Below are positions 1 through 7,840 of a stretch of DNA of 64,000 bases, piece by piece. Source of the DNA: SIG480 sp045537045 (GTDB taxonomy: Bacteria; Bacillota; Clostridia; Oscillospirales; JAAYXM01); the NCBI GenBank assembly GCA_045537045.1, contig JAZSOS010000023.1, positions 35,567-99,566 of the forward strand, in the 5' to 3' direction. Numbering within the stretch: the stretch's first letter is position 1; each line of letters begins with the position of its first letter. Under the pieces are notes generated by a model. The model searched no databases, was not told the origin of the DNA, and worked only from the letters and a program-made list of their open reading frames with translations. The translations under genes were made by a program, and so were the position numbers.

Positions 1-23
1 GGCTGATAATATCTTTTTTCCAT
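1..23 (-). CDS. start of a PaaK-like phenylacetate-CoA ligase (partial, runs off window)
   Basis: An ATG at 21-23, read on the minus strand, opens a frame that begins MEKRYYQ and leaves the window after seven codons. Purine-rich sequence resembling a ribosome site lies upstream. The short N-terminus resembles phenylacetate-CoA ligase family proteins, and such ligases are often found beside iorAB. It would be the last visible gene of the T-box operon. Only seven residues are seen, so the family is a guess from context. Confidence 0.35.
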
Positions 24-41
24 TACATTCACGCTTTCTTT

Positions 42-617
42 CTATTTTGAATTTTTGCCGAGGTTAAATGCTTTTTTATTCATTTCGAGAAACGTTTCAG
101 GAACGCTTTCCTCAATGGCGCGCATCCACTCTTCCTCGGACGCATCAAAGTAATTTGAAAGACGTCCCATAAGCACGATATTTACAGCCTTTGACGAACC
201 GGCTTCTTCCGCAAGAGAAAGAGCGTCAAATGCATCTACATCAACACCTGCATCCTTCATTTTTCCTGCAAGATCAGACGGATACTGCGCCGCTCCTGTT
301 ATGACAGGCATGGGGTTAATCTGCTGGGTGTTTGTGACAATCTTTCCGCCGGGCTTTAAAAACTCTGTCCATCGGGCTGCCTCTAAAAGCTCGAATGAAA
401 CGATAAAATCCGCCTCACCCTTGTCAATAATCGGAGAATAAACTTTCTCGCCGTATCTTACATACGTTACGACGCTTCCTCCGCGCTGGCTCATTCCGTG
501 AACCTCAGAGACCTTAATGTCATATCCTTTCGTGAGAAGAAGGCGGCCTAAAAGCTTTGAAGCAAGAAGGCTTCCCTGACCGCCAACGCCTACTATCATT
601 ACATTTTTTGTTTCCAT
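42..617 (-). CDS. iorB: indolepyruvate/2-oxoacid:ferredoxin oxidoreductase, beta (gamma-domain) subunit
   Basis: The 191-residue protein has the usual length for IorB and opens with MIVGVGGQGSLLASKLLG, the glycine-rich start of the 2-oxoacid:ferredoxin oxidoreductase gamma domain, followed by the family signature HGMSQRGGSV near residue 40. With IorA it oxidatively decarboxylates aryl- or branched-chain 2-oxoacids to acyl-CoA, reducing ferredoxin; the reaction is reversible. The start is ATG with AGGAGG upstream, and the iorA stop lies 4 bases away, so the two are translated from one mRNA. The gene ends in TAG, which shows that TAG is used as a stop in this genome. Confidence 0.92.
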   Translation of the reverse strand: METKNVMIVGVGGQGSLLASKLLGRLLLTKGYDIKVSEVHGMSQRGGSVVTYVRYGEKVYSPIIDKGEADFIVSFELLEAARWTEFLKPGGKIVTNTQQINPMPVITGAAQYPSDLAGKMKDAGVDVDAFDALSLAEEAGSSKAVNIVLMGRLSNYFDASEEEWMRAIEESVPETFLEMNKKAFNLGKNSK

Positions 618-620
618 AGC

Positions 621-2360
621 TTAGTCCTCCTTCGGAGCATGAAGTGCATCAAACTTGCAAAGCTGTTCGCAGACACCGCAGCCTGTGCAAAGCGTGGTGT
701 CAATCTTTGCTTTGCCGTTTTCCATACTGATTGCCGGGCAACCAATCTTCATACACATCTTACATCTCTTGCACTTATCGGATTCAACAACAAGCGGCTT
801 ATTGTGCTTAACGTATTTAAGAAGCGCGCACGGACGGCGGGAAATAATAACTGACGGCTCTTCCGCTGCAAGCTCTTCTTTTATCACCGTTTCACACTCT
901 TTGAGGTTATACGGGTCTACAACACGGACACGGGAAATTCCCATTGCGCGGCAGAGTGCTTCAAGGTCAATCTTTGATGCGGGATCACCTTTTAAGTTGT
1001 ATCCGGTGGTCGGGTTCTGCTGATGTCCCGTCATACCTGTGATTGAGTTATCAAGGATAATAACCGTTGAATTTGATGCGTTATATGCGATATTAACAAG
1101 TCCCGTCATACCGGAGTGCATAAACGTGGAGTCACCGATAACAGCAACAGTCTTTCCGTCGCTTTCACCACTCTGTGCCTTGTTAAACCCGTGAAGACCG
1201 GAAATTGACGCACCCATACAAATCGTGCTGTCGAGTGCCGAGAGCGGAGGAACAGCGCCAAGCGTATAGCAACCAATGTCACCGTGTACGGTAATTTTGT
1301 TCTTTGCAAGAGTATAGAACAGACCTCTGTGCGGACATCCCGCGCACATTACCGGAGGACGCTGCGGGATATCATCGGAAAGCTTTACGCCGCAAAGAGT
1401 TTCCTTGCCGAGCTTTTCTGCAACGAGGTTCTGACTGAACTCTCCTATGCAAGAGAACATATCTTTTCCCGAAACCTCTATACCGAGATTTCTGCAATGA
1501 TCTTCAACAAAGCTGTCAAGCTCTTCAACAACTATGAGCTTATCAACGCCTGCCGCAAAATCCTTTATGAGATTTACCGGAAGAGGCCAGATCATACCGA
1601 GCTTTAAAACCGGATATTTATCGCCGCAGACCTCTTTTACATACTGATATGAGGTTGATGAAGTGATAATACCGATGCTCTTATCCGCACCGTCTTCAAC
1701 TCGGTTTACGGATGCAGTTTCGGCAAACGACGAAAGAGCCATCGTACGCTCTTCAACAACCGGATGGCGGCGCTTAGCATTGCCCGGCATCATAATGTAC
1801 TTTGAAGGAGTTTTTTCATATGTTTTTGAAGCTTCTATACGATCAGATGTTTCAACAACGCTCTGGGAATGAGCTACACGCGTGCACATTTTAAGAAGCA
1901 CGGGGGTATCAAACTTTTCCGAAATTTCATATGCAAGCTTTGTGAACTCTATTGCTTCCATCGAATCTGCCGGCTCAAGCATCGGGATTTTTGATGCCCT
2001 TGCATAGTGGCGGGAATCCTGCTCATTCTGTGAGCTGTGCATTCCAGGATCATCTGCAACCGCGATAACCATACCTGCATTAACTCCGGTGTAGGAGATC
2101 GTGAAAAGCGGGTCTGCGGCAACATTGAGTCCGACGTGCTTCATACCGCAGAAGCTTCTCTTCCCTGCCATACACGCACCGAAAGCAGCTTCCATTGCAA
2201 CCTTCTCATTCGGTGCCCACTCGGCATACACCTCTTTGTATTTTGCAACCATCTCGGTAATTTCGGTACTCGGTGTACCGGGGTAACTGGAAACAAAGCT
2301 GCAGCCTGCTTCAAAAAGGCCGCGGGCAACCGCTTCGTTGCCAAGCATTAACTTTTTCAT
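621..2360 (-). CDS. iorA: indolepyruvate/2-oxoacid:ferredoxin oxidoreductase, alpha subunit
   Basis: The 579-residue protein has the IorA architecture: an N-terminal pyrimidine-binding domain (FVSSYPGTPSTEI), a thiamine-pyrophosphate core (GDIGCYTLG, then GDSTFMHSG and NSITGMTGHQ), a CxxC pair in MCAGCPHRG, and a C-terminal bis-[4Fe-4S] ferredoxin domain (CKRCKMCMKIGCP and CTGCGVCEQLC). I chose the ATG at 2358-2360 because AAGGAGGT lies 8 bases upstream; a longer frame upstream would overlap the symporter stop. The substrate is not fixed by sequence: indolepyruvate, phenylpyruvate and branched-chain oxo-acids are all used in this family. The T-box upstream of the operon favours an amino-acid-related role. 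Confidence 0.93.
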   Translation of the reverse strand: MKKLMLGNEAVARGLFEAGCSFVSSYPGTPSTEITEMVAKYKEVYAEWAPNEKVAMEAAFGACMAGKRSFCGMKHVGLNVAADPLFTISYTGVNAGMVIAVADDPGMHSSQNEQDSRHYARASKIPMLEPADSMEAIEFTKLAYEISEKFDTPVLLKMCTRVAHSQSVVETSDRIEASKTYEKTPSKYIMMPGNAKRRHPVVEERTMALSSFAETASVNRVEDGADKSIGIITSSTSYQYVKEVCGDKYPVLKLGMIWPLPVNLIKDFAAGVDKLIVVEELDSFVEDHCRNLGIEVSGKDMFSCIGEFSQNLVAEKLGKETLCGVKLSDDIPQRPPVMCAGCPHRGLFYTLAKNKITVHGDIGCYTLGAVPPLSALDSTICMGASISGLHGFNKAQSGESDGKTVAVIGDSTFMHSGMTGLVNIAYNASNSTVIILDNSITGMTGHQQNPTTGYNLKGDPASKIDLEALCRAMGISRVRVVDPYNLKECETVIKEELAAEEPSVIISRRPCALLKYVKHNKPLVVESDKCKRCKMCMKIGCPAISMENGKAKIDTTLCTGCGVCEQLCKFDALHAPKED

Positions 2361-2376
2361 TTTGCAAGATACCTCC

Positions 2377-3936
2377 TTATTGATGTTCAACCGGATCGCC
2401 AATGGCATCCTTTTGAGAAACAACTACTTTTTTATCGTAGCATGAGAAAACATTATTAATGTGCTCCTGCGGCGGAGCTTTTGTTACAAGACTTACAACA
2501 GGAACAATCACAAGTCCTATTACCATACAAAACGCACCTGCGTTAATCGGTGACTGAAGAAACGCCGGAAAAGCTGACTTACAGAGAATATTTGCAAGCA
2601 TAAATACCGTTGAGAAAACAAAGCATGCCCATACGGAAGCCTTGGTCGTGCGCTTCCAATAAAGACCATAAAGGAACGGAGCGAGGAACGCGCCGGCAAG
2701 AGCGCCCCATGAAATTCCCATAAGCTGAGCAATAAAGGTTACGCTTGACTTATACTGCAAGATTGCGATGACCGATGATATTGCAATAAATACAGCAATA
2801 AGTATGCGCATAATGAGAAGCTGAGACTTCTCGCTCATATTTTTAACCACTGTTCCCTTCAGGAAATCAAGGGTAAGCGTTGAACTTGAAGTAAGAACCA
2901 GAGAGGAAAGCGTTGACATTGATGCAGAAAGAACAAGCACAACCACAACAGCAATAAGAACAGTCGGAAGCCCCTCAAGCATGGTCGGAATAACGGAGTC
3001 ATAACCGTTTGCCGCAATGTCAATCTTATCGGAGAAAAGTCGACCGAAGCCGCCAAGGAAATAGCATCCGCCGGCAACAACAAGCGCAAAAACAGTGGAG
3101 ATAATCATTCCTTTATTAATTGACTTTTCACTCTTGATTGCATAAAACTTCTGAACCATCTGCGGGAGTCCCCACGTTCCGAGAGATGTGAGAATAACAA
3201 CGCCAAGAAGGTTTACCGGGTCAGGACCGAAGAATGAATTGAACACACCGGGAGTTGAAGATACGGACGGGTCACTGATTTTCCCAAGACCGTCCAATGC
3301 AGCGAGAAAACCACCCTGACTGTTAAGGACTGCGGCAATTACCGCTACAATGCCAACAAGCATAATAATGCCCTGTATAAAGTCATTTATTGCAGTTGCC
3401 ATATATCCGCCGACAATAACATAAATTGCAGTGAGAACCGCCATAGCAATAACGCAGACGGAATAGTCAATATTAAACGCCATTCCGAAAAGACGCGAAA
3501 GACCGTTATAAAGCGAGGCGGTATATGGAATAAGGAATATGAATATTACTGCGGATGCGGCAACCTTCAATGCCTTGCCGTCAAAACGCGACTCAAAAAA
3601 CTGCGGCATCGTTGCACTGTCAAGATGCTGAGTCATAACACGAGTTCTTCTGCCGAGCACAGCCCATGCGAGAAGCGAACCCAAAAGCGCGTTTCCGATA
3701 CCTGCCCAAGTTGCGGCAATGCCGTATTTCCAGCCGAACTGTCCGGCATATCCCACGAATACAACAGCAGAAAAATACGAGGTGCCGTATGCAAAAGCAG
3801 TAAGCCAAGGACCTACACTTCTGCCGCCGAGAACAAAGCCGTCAACATTTGTCGAATGCTTTCTGCAATAAATACCGACACCTATCATCACGGCAAAAAA
3901 CGCAACGAGCATTGATGCCTTTATGAACAAATCCAT
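2377..3936 (-). CDS. sodium:solute symporter (SSS family, PanF/PutP-like)
   Basis: A 519-residue, very hydrophobic protein with about 13 membrane segments and SSS-family features, including the N-terminal FVLGGRSVGPWLTAFAYGTS and the central TWGLPQMVQKFYA region. It should couple Na+ entry to uptake of a carboxylate or amino acid at the cytoplasmic membrane. It sits between the acyl-CoA ligase and iorA with short gaps, so it is probably co-transcribed. By context the substrate is an aromatic or branched-chain acid that the ligase activates; this is inference. The start is ATG with AGAAGGA upstream. Confidence 0.85.
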   Translation of the reverse strand: MDLFIKASMLVAFFAVMIGVGIYCRKHSTNVDGFVLGGRSVGPWLTAFAYGTSYFSAVVFVGYAGQFGWKYGIAATWAGIGNALLGSLLAWAVLGRRTRVMTQHLDSATMPQFFESRFDGKALKVAASAVIFIFLIPYTASLYNGLSRLFGMAFNIDYSVCVIAMAVLTAIYVIVGGYMATAINDFIQGIIMLVGIVAVIAAVLNSQGGFLAALDGLGKISDPSVSSTPGVFNSFFGPDPVNLLGVVILTSLGTWGLPQMVQKFYAIKSEKSINKGMIISTVFALVVAGGCYFLGGFGRLFSDKIDIAANGYDSVIPTMLEGLPTVLIAVVVVLVLSASMSTLSSLVLTSSSTLTLDFLKGTVVKNMSEKSQLLIMRILIAVFIAISSVIAILQYKSSVTFIAQLMGISWGALAGAFLAPFLYGLYWKRTTKASVWACFVFSTVFMLANILCKSAFPAFLQSPINAGAFCMVIGLVIVPVVSLVTKAPPQEHINNVFSCYDKKVVVSQKDAIGDPVEHQ

Positions 3937-3981
3937 TATATTATCCTTCTTTCAGAATTTAAATTAACCCAAGAGAAAACA

Positions 3982-5619
3982 TCAGCCTGTAATCTGAGCC
4001 TCGACAAGACGACCTTTGCAGTACTTTTCACGCAGTACCGGCTTTTCAATTTTTCCGGTAGGATTGCGCGGAATCTTATCGAAGAAGATTTTACGCGGGC
4101 GCTTGTATCTCGGAAGCTGTTCGCAGAAGGAGTTTATCTCATCCTCCGTGCAGGACATTTCTTCTTTAATCTCAATTATCGCTGCACAAATCTCGCCGAG
4201 ACGTGCATCCGGAAGGCCGATGACAGCAACATCTTTTATCTTTTCGTTTGAACGGAGAAAATCTTCAATCTGAACCGGATAAAGGTTTTCGCCACCGGAA
4301 ATGACAACGTCTTTTTTGCGGTCAACGAGATAGATAAATCCATCTTCATCCTCACGCGCCATATCACCCGTATAAAGCCAGCCGTTCTTTAAGACTTCGT
4401 TTGTTGCTTCTTCGTTTTTGTAATAGCAAAGCATTACGCCATCACCGCGGACGATAAGCTCACCAACGTCGCCACGGGATACGGCATTCCCTTTTTCATC
4501 AACGATTTTTGCTTCCCAATTATATCCGGGCTTGCCGATTGCGCCGACCTTATGTACGTTTTCAACACCGAGGTGAACACAACCGGGGCCGATAGACTCT
4601 GAAAGACCGTAGTTCGTGTCATACTGATGATGTGGGAATACCTCAAGCCAACGCTTTATAAGACTCGGCGGAACAGGCTGGGCACCGATATGCATAAGAC
4701 GCCACTGTGAAAGGTGATATTTGGAAACATCCACCCTTCCGGATTCTATTGCATCAAGAAGATCCTGCGCCCACGGAACTAAAAGCCATACGATAGTACA
4801 TTTTTCTTCCGTGACAGCGCGGAGAATCCACTCCGGCTTCACGCCGCGCAATAAAACGGCACGGCTTCCCGAAAGAAGAGAGCCGAACCAGTGCATCTTT
4901 GCACCGGTATGGTAAAGCGGAGGTATGCAGAGGAACACATCGTCACGCGTCTGGCTGTGATGATTCTGCTCCGTGATACACGCGCAGACAAGTGAGCGGT
5001 GGTCATGGAGAATCGCCTTCGGGAATCCGGTTGTACCGGATGAGAAGTAAATTGCCGCGTAGTCATCCTCGCACAGTGCAACGGGAGGTGCGCTTGATGA
5101 GCAGAAATTCATAAGTGACAAACAGTTTTCCGAATATTCGGGTCCATTATCGCCTACAAAAAACAGTGTATGTACACGCGCAAGGTCATCAGCAATAACA
5201 TCCATGCGGCTTATAAACTCAGGGCCAAACGCAAGAACCTCAACATCTGCAAGGTCAAGGCAGTATTTTATTTCATCGCTTGAATAACGGAAGTTCATTG
5301 GCACAGCAATACATCCGGCTTTTAGAATACCGAAGTAAATCGGAAGCCACTCTATACAGTTCATCAGAAGGATGCCGACCTTTGCACCGCGCGCAATTCC
5401 GCGGCTTAAAAGAAGATTTGCAAAGCGGTTAGCACGCCTGTCAAAATCCTTCCATGTTATTTCGCGGCGGTACGGAGCATCTACCCCAGCACTTTCGATG
5501 AGATTAAAATCCCACCACGTTGTAACCTTGTCGCGTTCTTCCGAGGGGTTAAGCTCAACAAGACTTGTTTCCGCACCGTAAAGGCGCGCATTTCTTTCAA
5601 GAAAATCAGTAATAACCAT
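3982..5619 (-). CDS. acyl-CoA synthetase (AMP-forming, class I adenylate-forming enzyme)
   Basis: A 545-residue member of the AMP-binding superfamily. The P-loop-like motif reads IYFSSGTTGFPKAI, the A5 region YGLSES, the adenylate-binding A7 motif YTGDMA, the hinge DRKKDVVISGGENLYP, and the catalytic Lys motif PRNPTGKIEK at the C-terminus. It should activate a carboxylic acid to its CoA thioester. As the first gene after the T-box leader it links acid activation to the 2-oxoacid oxidoreductase genes downstream. The ATG at 5619 is preceded by AAGGGAG; an in-frame upstream extension lacks a ribosome site and runs into the terminator. Confidence 0.88.
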   Translation of the reverse strand: MVITDFLERNARLYGAETSLVELNPSEERDKVTTWWDFNLIESAGVDAPYRREITWKDFDRRANRFANLLLSRGIARGAKVGILLMNCIEWLPIYFGILKAGCIAVPMNFRYSSDEIKYCLDLADVEVLAFGPEFISRMDVIADDLARVHTLFFVGDNGPEYSENCLSLMNFCSSSAPPVALCEDDYAAIYFSSGTTGFPKAILHDHRSLVCACITEQNHHSQTRDDVFLCIPPLYHTGAKMHWFGSLLSGSRAVLLRGVKPEWILRAVTEEKCTIVWLLVPWAQDLLDAIESGRVDVSKYHLSQWRLMHIGAQPVPPSLIKRWLEVFPHHQYDTNYGLSESIGPGCVHLGVENVHKVGAIGKPGYNWEAKIVDEKGNAVSRGDVGELIVRGDGVMLCYYKNEEATNEVLKNGWLYTGDMAREDEDGFIYLVDRKKDVVISGGENLYPVQIEDFLRSNEKIKDVAVIGLPDARLGEICAAIIEIKEEMSCTEDEINSFCEQLPRYKRPRKIFFDKIPRNPTGKIEKPVLREKYCKGRLVEAQITG

Positions 5620-5646
5620 TTTAATTCTCCCTTTTTTGATTCTCGG

Positions 5647-5685
5647 CAAAAAACAGAAACGTCCTCTGCCGCAAAGCAGAGGACG
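5647..5685 (-). terminator. T-box leader terminator hairpin
   Basis: Read on the minus strand, a perfect 10-bp stem (CGTCCTCTGC with GCAGAGGACG, 6-base loop) is followed by a T-rich run. It lies just after the T-box sequence and before the acyl-CoA synthetase start. This is the expected position for the terminator that competes with the T-box antiterminator. Confidence 0.85.
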
Positions 5686-5895
5686 ATTTAAAATCGTGGT
5701 ACCACCTCAGTTTACCGCGCAAAAGCGCGGCCTCATTGGTCAAGCTGTGTCGGGCAAACCCGTCTTTGCCTACTGAAAGGACTTGTTCGGCAAAGCCGCT
5801 CCGAAAGGTAATTCCGCACACACGCACCACTGCCTCACAGCAACCGACAGCTCTCTGAAGATAACATTGTACACGTACTGGTTTTCATCATCGCG
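5686..5895 (-). promoter_or_regulatory. T-box leader, probable isoleucine specifier (AUU)
   Basis: On the minus strand the leader contains the AGTA element of the specifier loop, a long stem I, and the T-box core GGTGGTACCACG at 5695-5706 just before the terminator. The specifier region reads GGA-ATT-ACC-TTTC (5804-5815). Aligned on the conserved ACCTTT, the specifier is AUU, for isoleucine, at 5810-5812. Shifting the frame by one would give UUA (Leu), and other shifts give UAC (Tyr), so the call is not certain. The UGGU of the T-box fits a tRNA with discriminator base A. Uncharged tRNA would favour antitermination and expression of the ligase-symporter-iorAB operon. Confidence 0.85.
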
Positions 5896-5921
5896 TTATT
5901 ATAATAAATATATGATGATTT

Positions 5922-5950
5922 ATTTTAACATTTTTGTGCCGACAAGTCAA
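5922..5950 (-). promoter_or_regulatory. promoter of the T-box operon
   Basis: On the minus strand TTGACT and TAAAAT are separated by 17 bases, a good housekeeping-sigma promoter. It lies between the amylase stop and the T-box leader. Confidence 0.6.
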
Positions 5951-5959
5951 TGGTAAATT

Positions 5960-7828
5960 TCAATTTTCCGACGAATTTTCCCACAAAATGCAGGATGATT
6001 TACTTCCGAGGAGTAACTTTCCAAAAGACAGCGAACATTCACCACATGCAAGCGCAATTTCCGCGTTATCCCGAACCTTAAACAATTTACGTTTATGTCC
6101 ACGGTTTATAAATGCCTTGACTTTGCCTCTGGACACAACAAGAAAGTCCCCCTCGGCGTATTCCACACGGAAGGGCGCTGTGGTCATACATTTATTGCCT
6201 GTTTTTATTCTTCCCAAGCTTCGGTAAAACTCAAGCAAATCTTCATCGACATTATCCCATGTGTAAAACCTTCTGTTAAATGGATCTTCAAAGCCCTGCA
6301 TTCCTATTTCATCGCCGTAATATATGCAGGGAGAGCCCGGAAACATATACTGCAGGATAGCCGCCTGACGCAGACGTTCGCGACCTGCCTTCAGTTCTTT
6401 TTTATCAAGTTCCCGCGTTGCACGAAACTCCTTCGGTTCATGGCAAAGATTTCCCACGGAAAGCTCGTTTACGGCGCGCACTGTATCATGTGTGCCTATA
6501 ATGTTCATAAGACATCGCTGAGAAATCGCGGGGTAATTTTCAATGATGGACATAAGCGAATACTTCGCCTGAACAGCCGATATTCTTCCGCACAAAAAGT
6601 CAAGTATACTGTTTTTGAGCGGATAGTTCATAACTCCGTCAAGCACACCGTCTGTAAAGTATCTTTTATTTACATCGTACGCTTTTTTTGTAGACGCATC
6701 TTCCCAGACCTCACCTATGACAAGTGCTTCTTTATTCTCTTTTCGTGCTCTTGTTTTAAGCTGTTCAATAAAGTCATCAGGAAGCTCATCGGCAACGTCA
6801 AGTCTCCATCCTGAAACACCTGCACGCATCCAATGTGCAATAACGCTGTCTTCACTGTTGATGATGTAGTCGGTATAATCACGGTTAAGTTCATTTACCT
6901 GAGGCAGAGTGTCAATTCCCCACCATGACGAGTAATTCCCATTTCCATCAATATCGAACCAGTTACGGAACGGAGAGCTTTTGTCATTCCACGCACCGGT
7001 ATTTTCTCCGTATCTTCCCTCTTTGTTGAAATAGATGCTGTCTGAACCGGTATGGCTGAAAACTCCGTCCAGAATAACGCGCATTCCGTATTTCTTTGCT
7101 TCCCTGCACAGTTCCGAAAGAATTTTCTCATCTCCGAAGTGAGGGTCAACCTTTTTATAATCAGCAGTATTGTATTTGTGATTTGACCACGCTTCAAATA
7201 TCGGGCTTAAGTATATTGTTTTTACGCCAAGACTATCAAGATAAGGCAGTTTTTCAATAACACCTTCAAGGTTTCCGCCGTATATATCTCTGTTTTCTAC
7301 AACACCTTGGCTGTTCGGTTTAAAATACGGCACTTCATTTTTATCCTTATGTACCGCGAAAAATGCATCGTCAGACAACTCCGGAGAGGTTGACGCACGA
7401 TAAAACCGGTCAACAAACACGTGATAGGTTACACCCTCCGAAAACCACGAAGGCGTGGTATATTCCCGTGACGCAACCGTAAGCTGGAAACTTAATATGT
7501 TATTTTCGTTATCTACAATGCCATTTTTCCCGAAAAAAAGAGACTTACCATCGACTGTGTTGAGCACAAACCAATACCAGAATATCCCGGCTTTTTCAAA
7601 TCCGGTCAATGTGATACCGTATATATCATAAATGCCTTCCCTGCTTTGCCAAGGCATTTCGTATTCTTCTCTTTTTTTATCATATTCCGAAAATCTAACA
7701 AGCTTTACAGATGTAATTTCCATGCAAAGCGCAGATGCGGAGAGCATCACGCACTCTCCGCACTTTATCGCTCCAAAAGGATTTTTATATTTTTCTGACT
7801 GAGAATCAAAGATAAATAGTTTTTCCAT
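5960..7828 (-). CDS. GH13 alpha-amylase family glycosidase (neopullulanase-like)
   Basis: A 622-residue GH13 enzyme with an N-terminal beta domain of about 130 residues, then the catalytic barrel beginning GVTYHVFVDRFYR. The catalytic motifs are visible: GWRLDVADELP (nucleophile Asp), VIGEVWEDA (acid/base Glu) and IIGTHDTVRA (transition-state Asp). No signal peptide is seen, so it acts in the cytosol, probably trimming maltodextrin or limit dextrin released from glycogen. It follows glgP by 12 bases and is the last gene of the glycogen block. Neopullulanase, cyclomaltodextrinase and plain alpha-amylase cannot be separated by eye. Confidence 0.85.
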   Translation of the reverse strand: MEKLFIFDSQSEKYKNPFGAIKCGECVMLSASALCMEITSVKLVRFSEYDKKREEYEMPWQSREGIYDIYGITLTGFEKAGIFWYWFVLNTVDGKSLFFGKNGIVDNENNILSFQLTVASREYTTPSWFSEGVTYHVFVDRFYRASTSPELSDDAFFAVHKDKNEVPYFKPNSQGVVENRDIYGGNLEGVIEKLPYLDSLGVKTIYLSPIFEAWSNHKYNTADYKKVDPHFGDEKILSELCREAKKYGMRVILDGVFSHTGSDSIYFNKEGRYGENTGAWNDKSSPFRNWFDIDGNGNYSSWWGIDTLPQVNELNRDYTDYIINSEDSVIAHWMRAGVSGWRLDVADELPDDFIEQLKTRARKENKEALVIGEVWEDASTKKAYDVNKRYFTDGVLDGVMNYPLKNSILDFLCGRISAVQAKYSLMSIIENYPAISQRCLMNIIGTHDTVRAVNELSVGNLCHEPKEFRATRELDKKELKAGRERLRQAAILQYMFPGSPCIYYGDEIGMQGFEDPFNRRFYTWDNVDEDLLEFYRSLGRIKTGNKCMTTAPFRVEYAEGDFLVVSRGKVKAFINRGHKRKLFKVRDNAEIALACGECSLSFGKLLLGSKSSCILWENSSEN

Positions 7829-7840
7829 ATCTACCCCGGC

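Noticed and set aside
6095..6814. Long plus-strand open frame (239 codons) opposite the amylase gene
   Set aside because: It is the antisense of a clear GH13 gene, lacks a ribosome site and has no recognisable domain.
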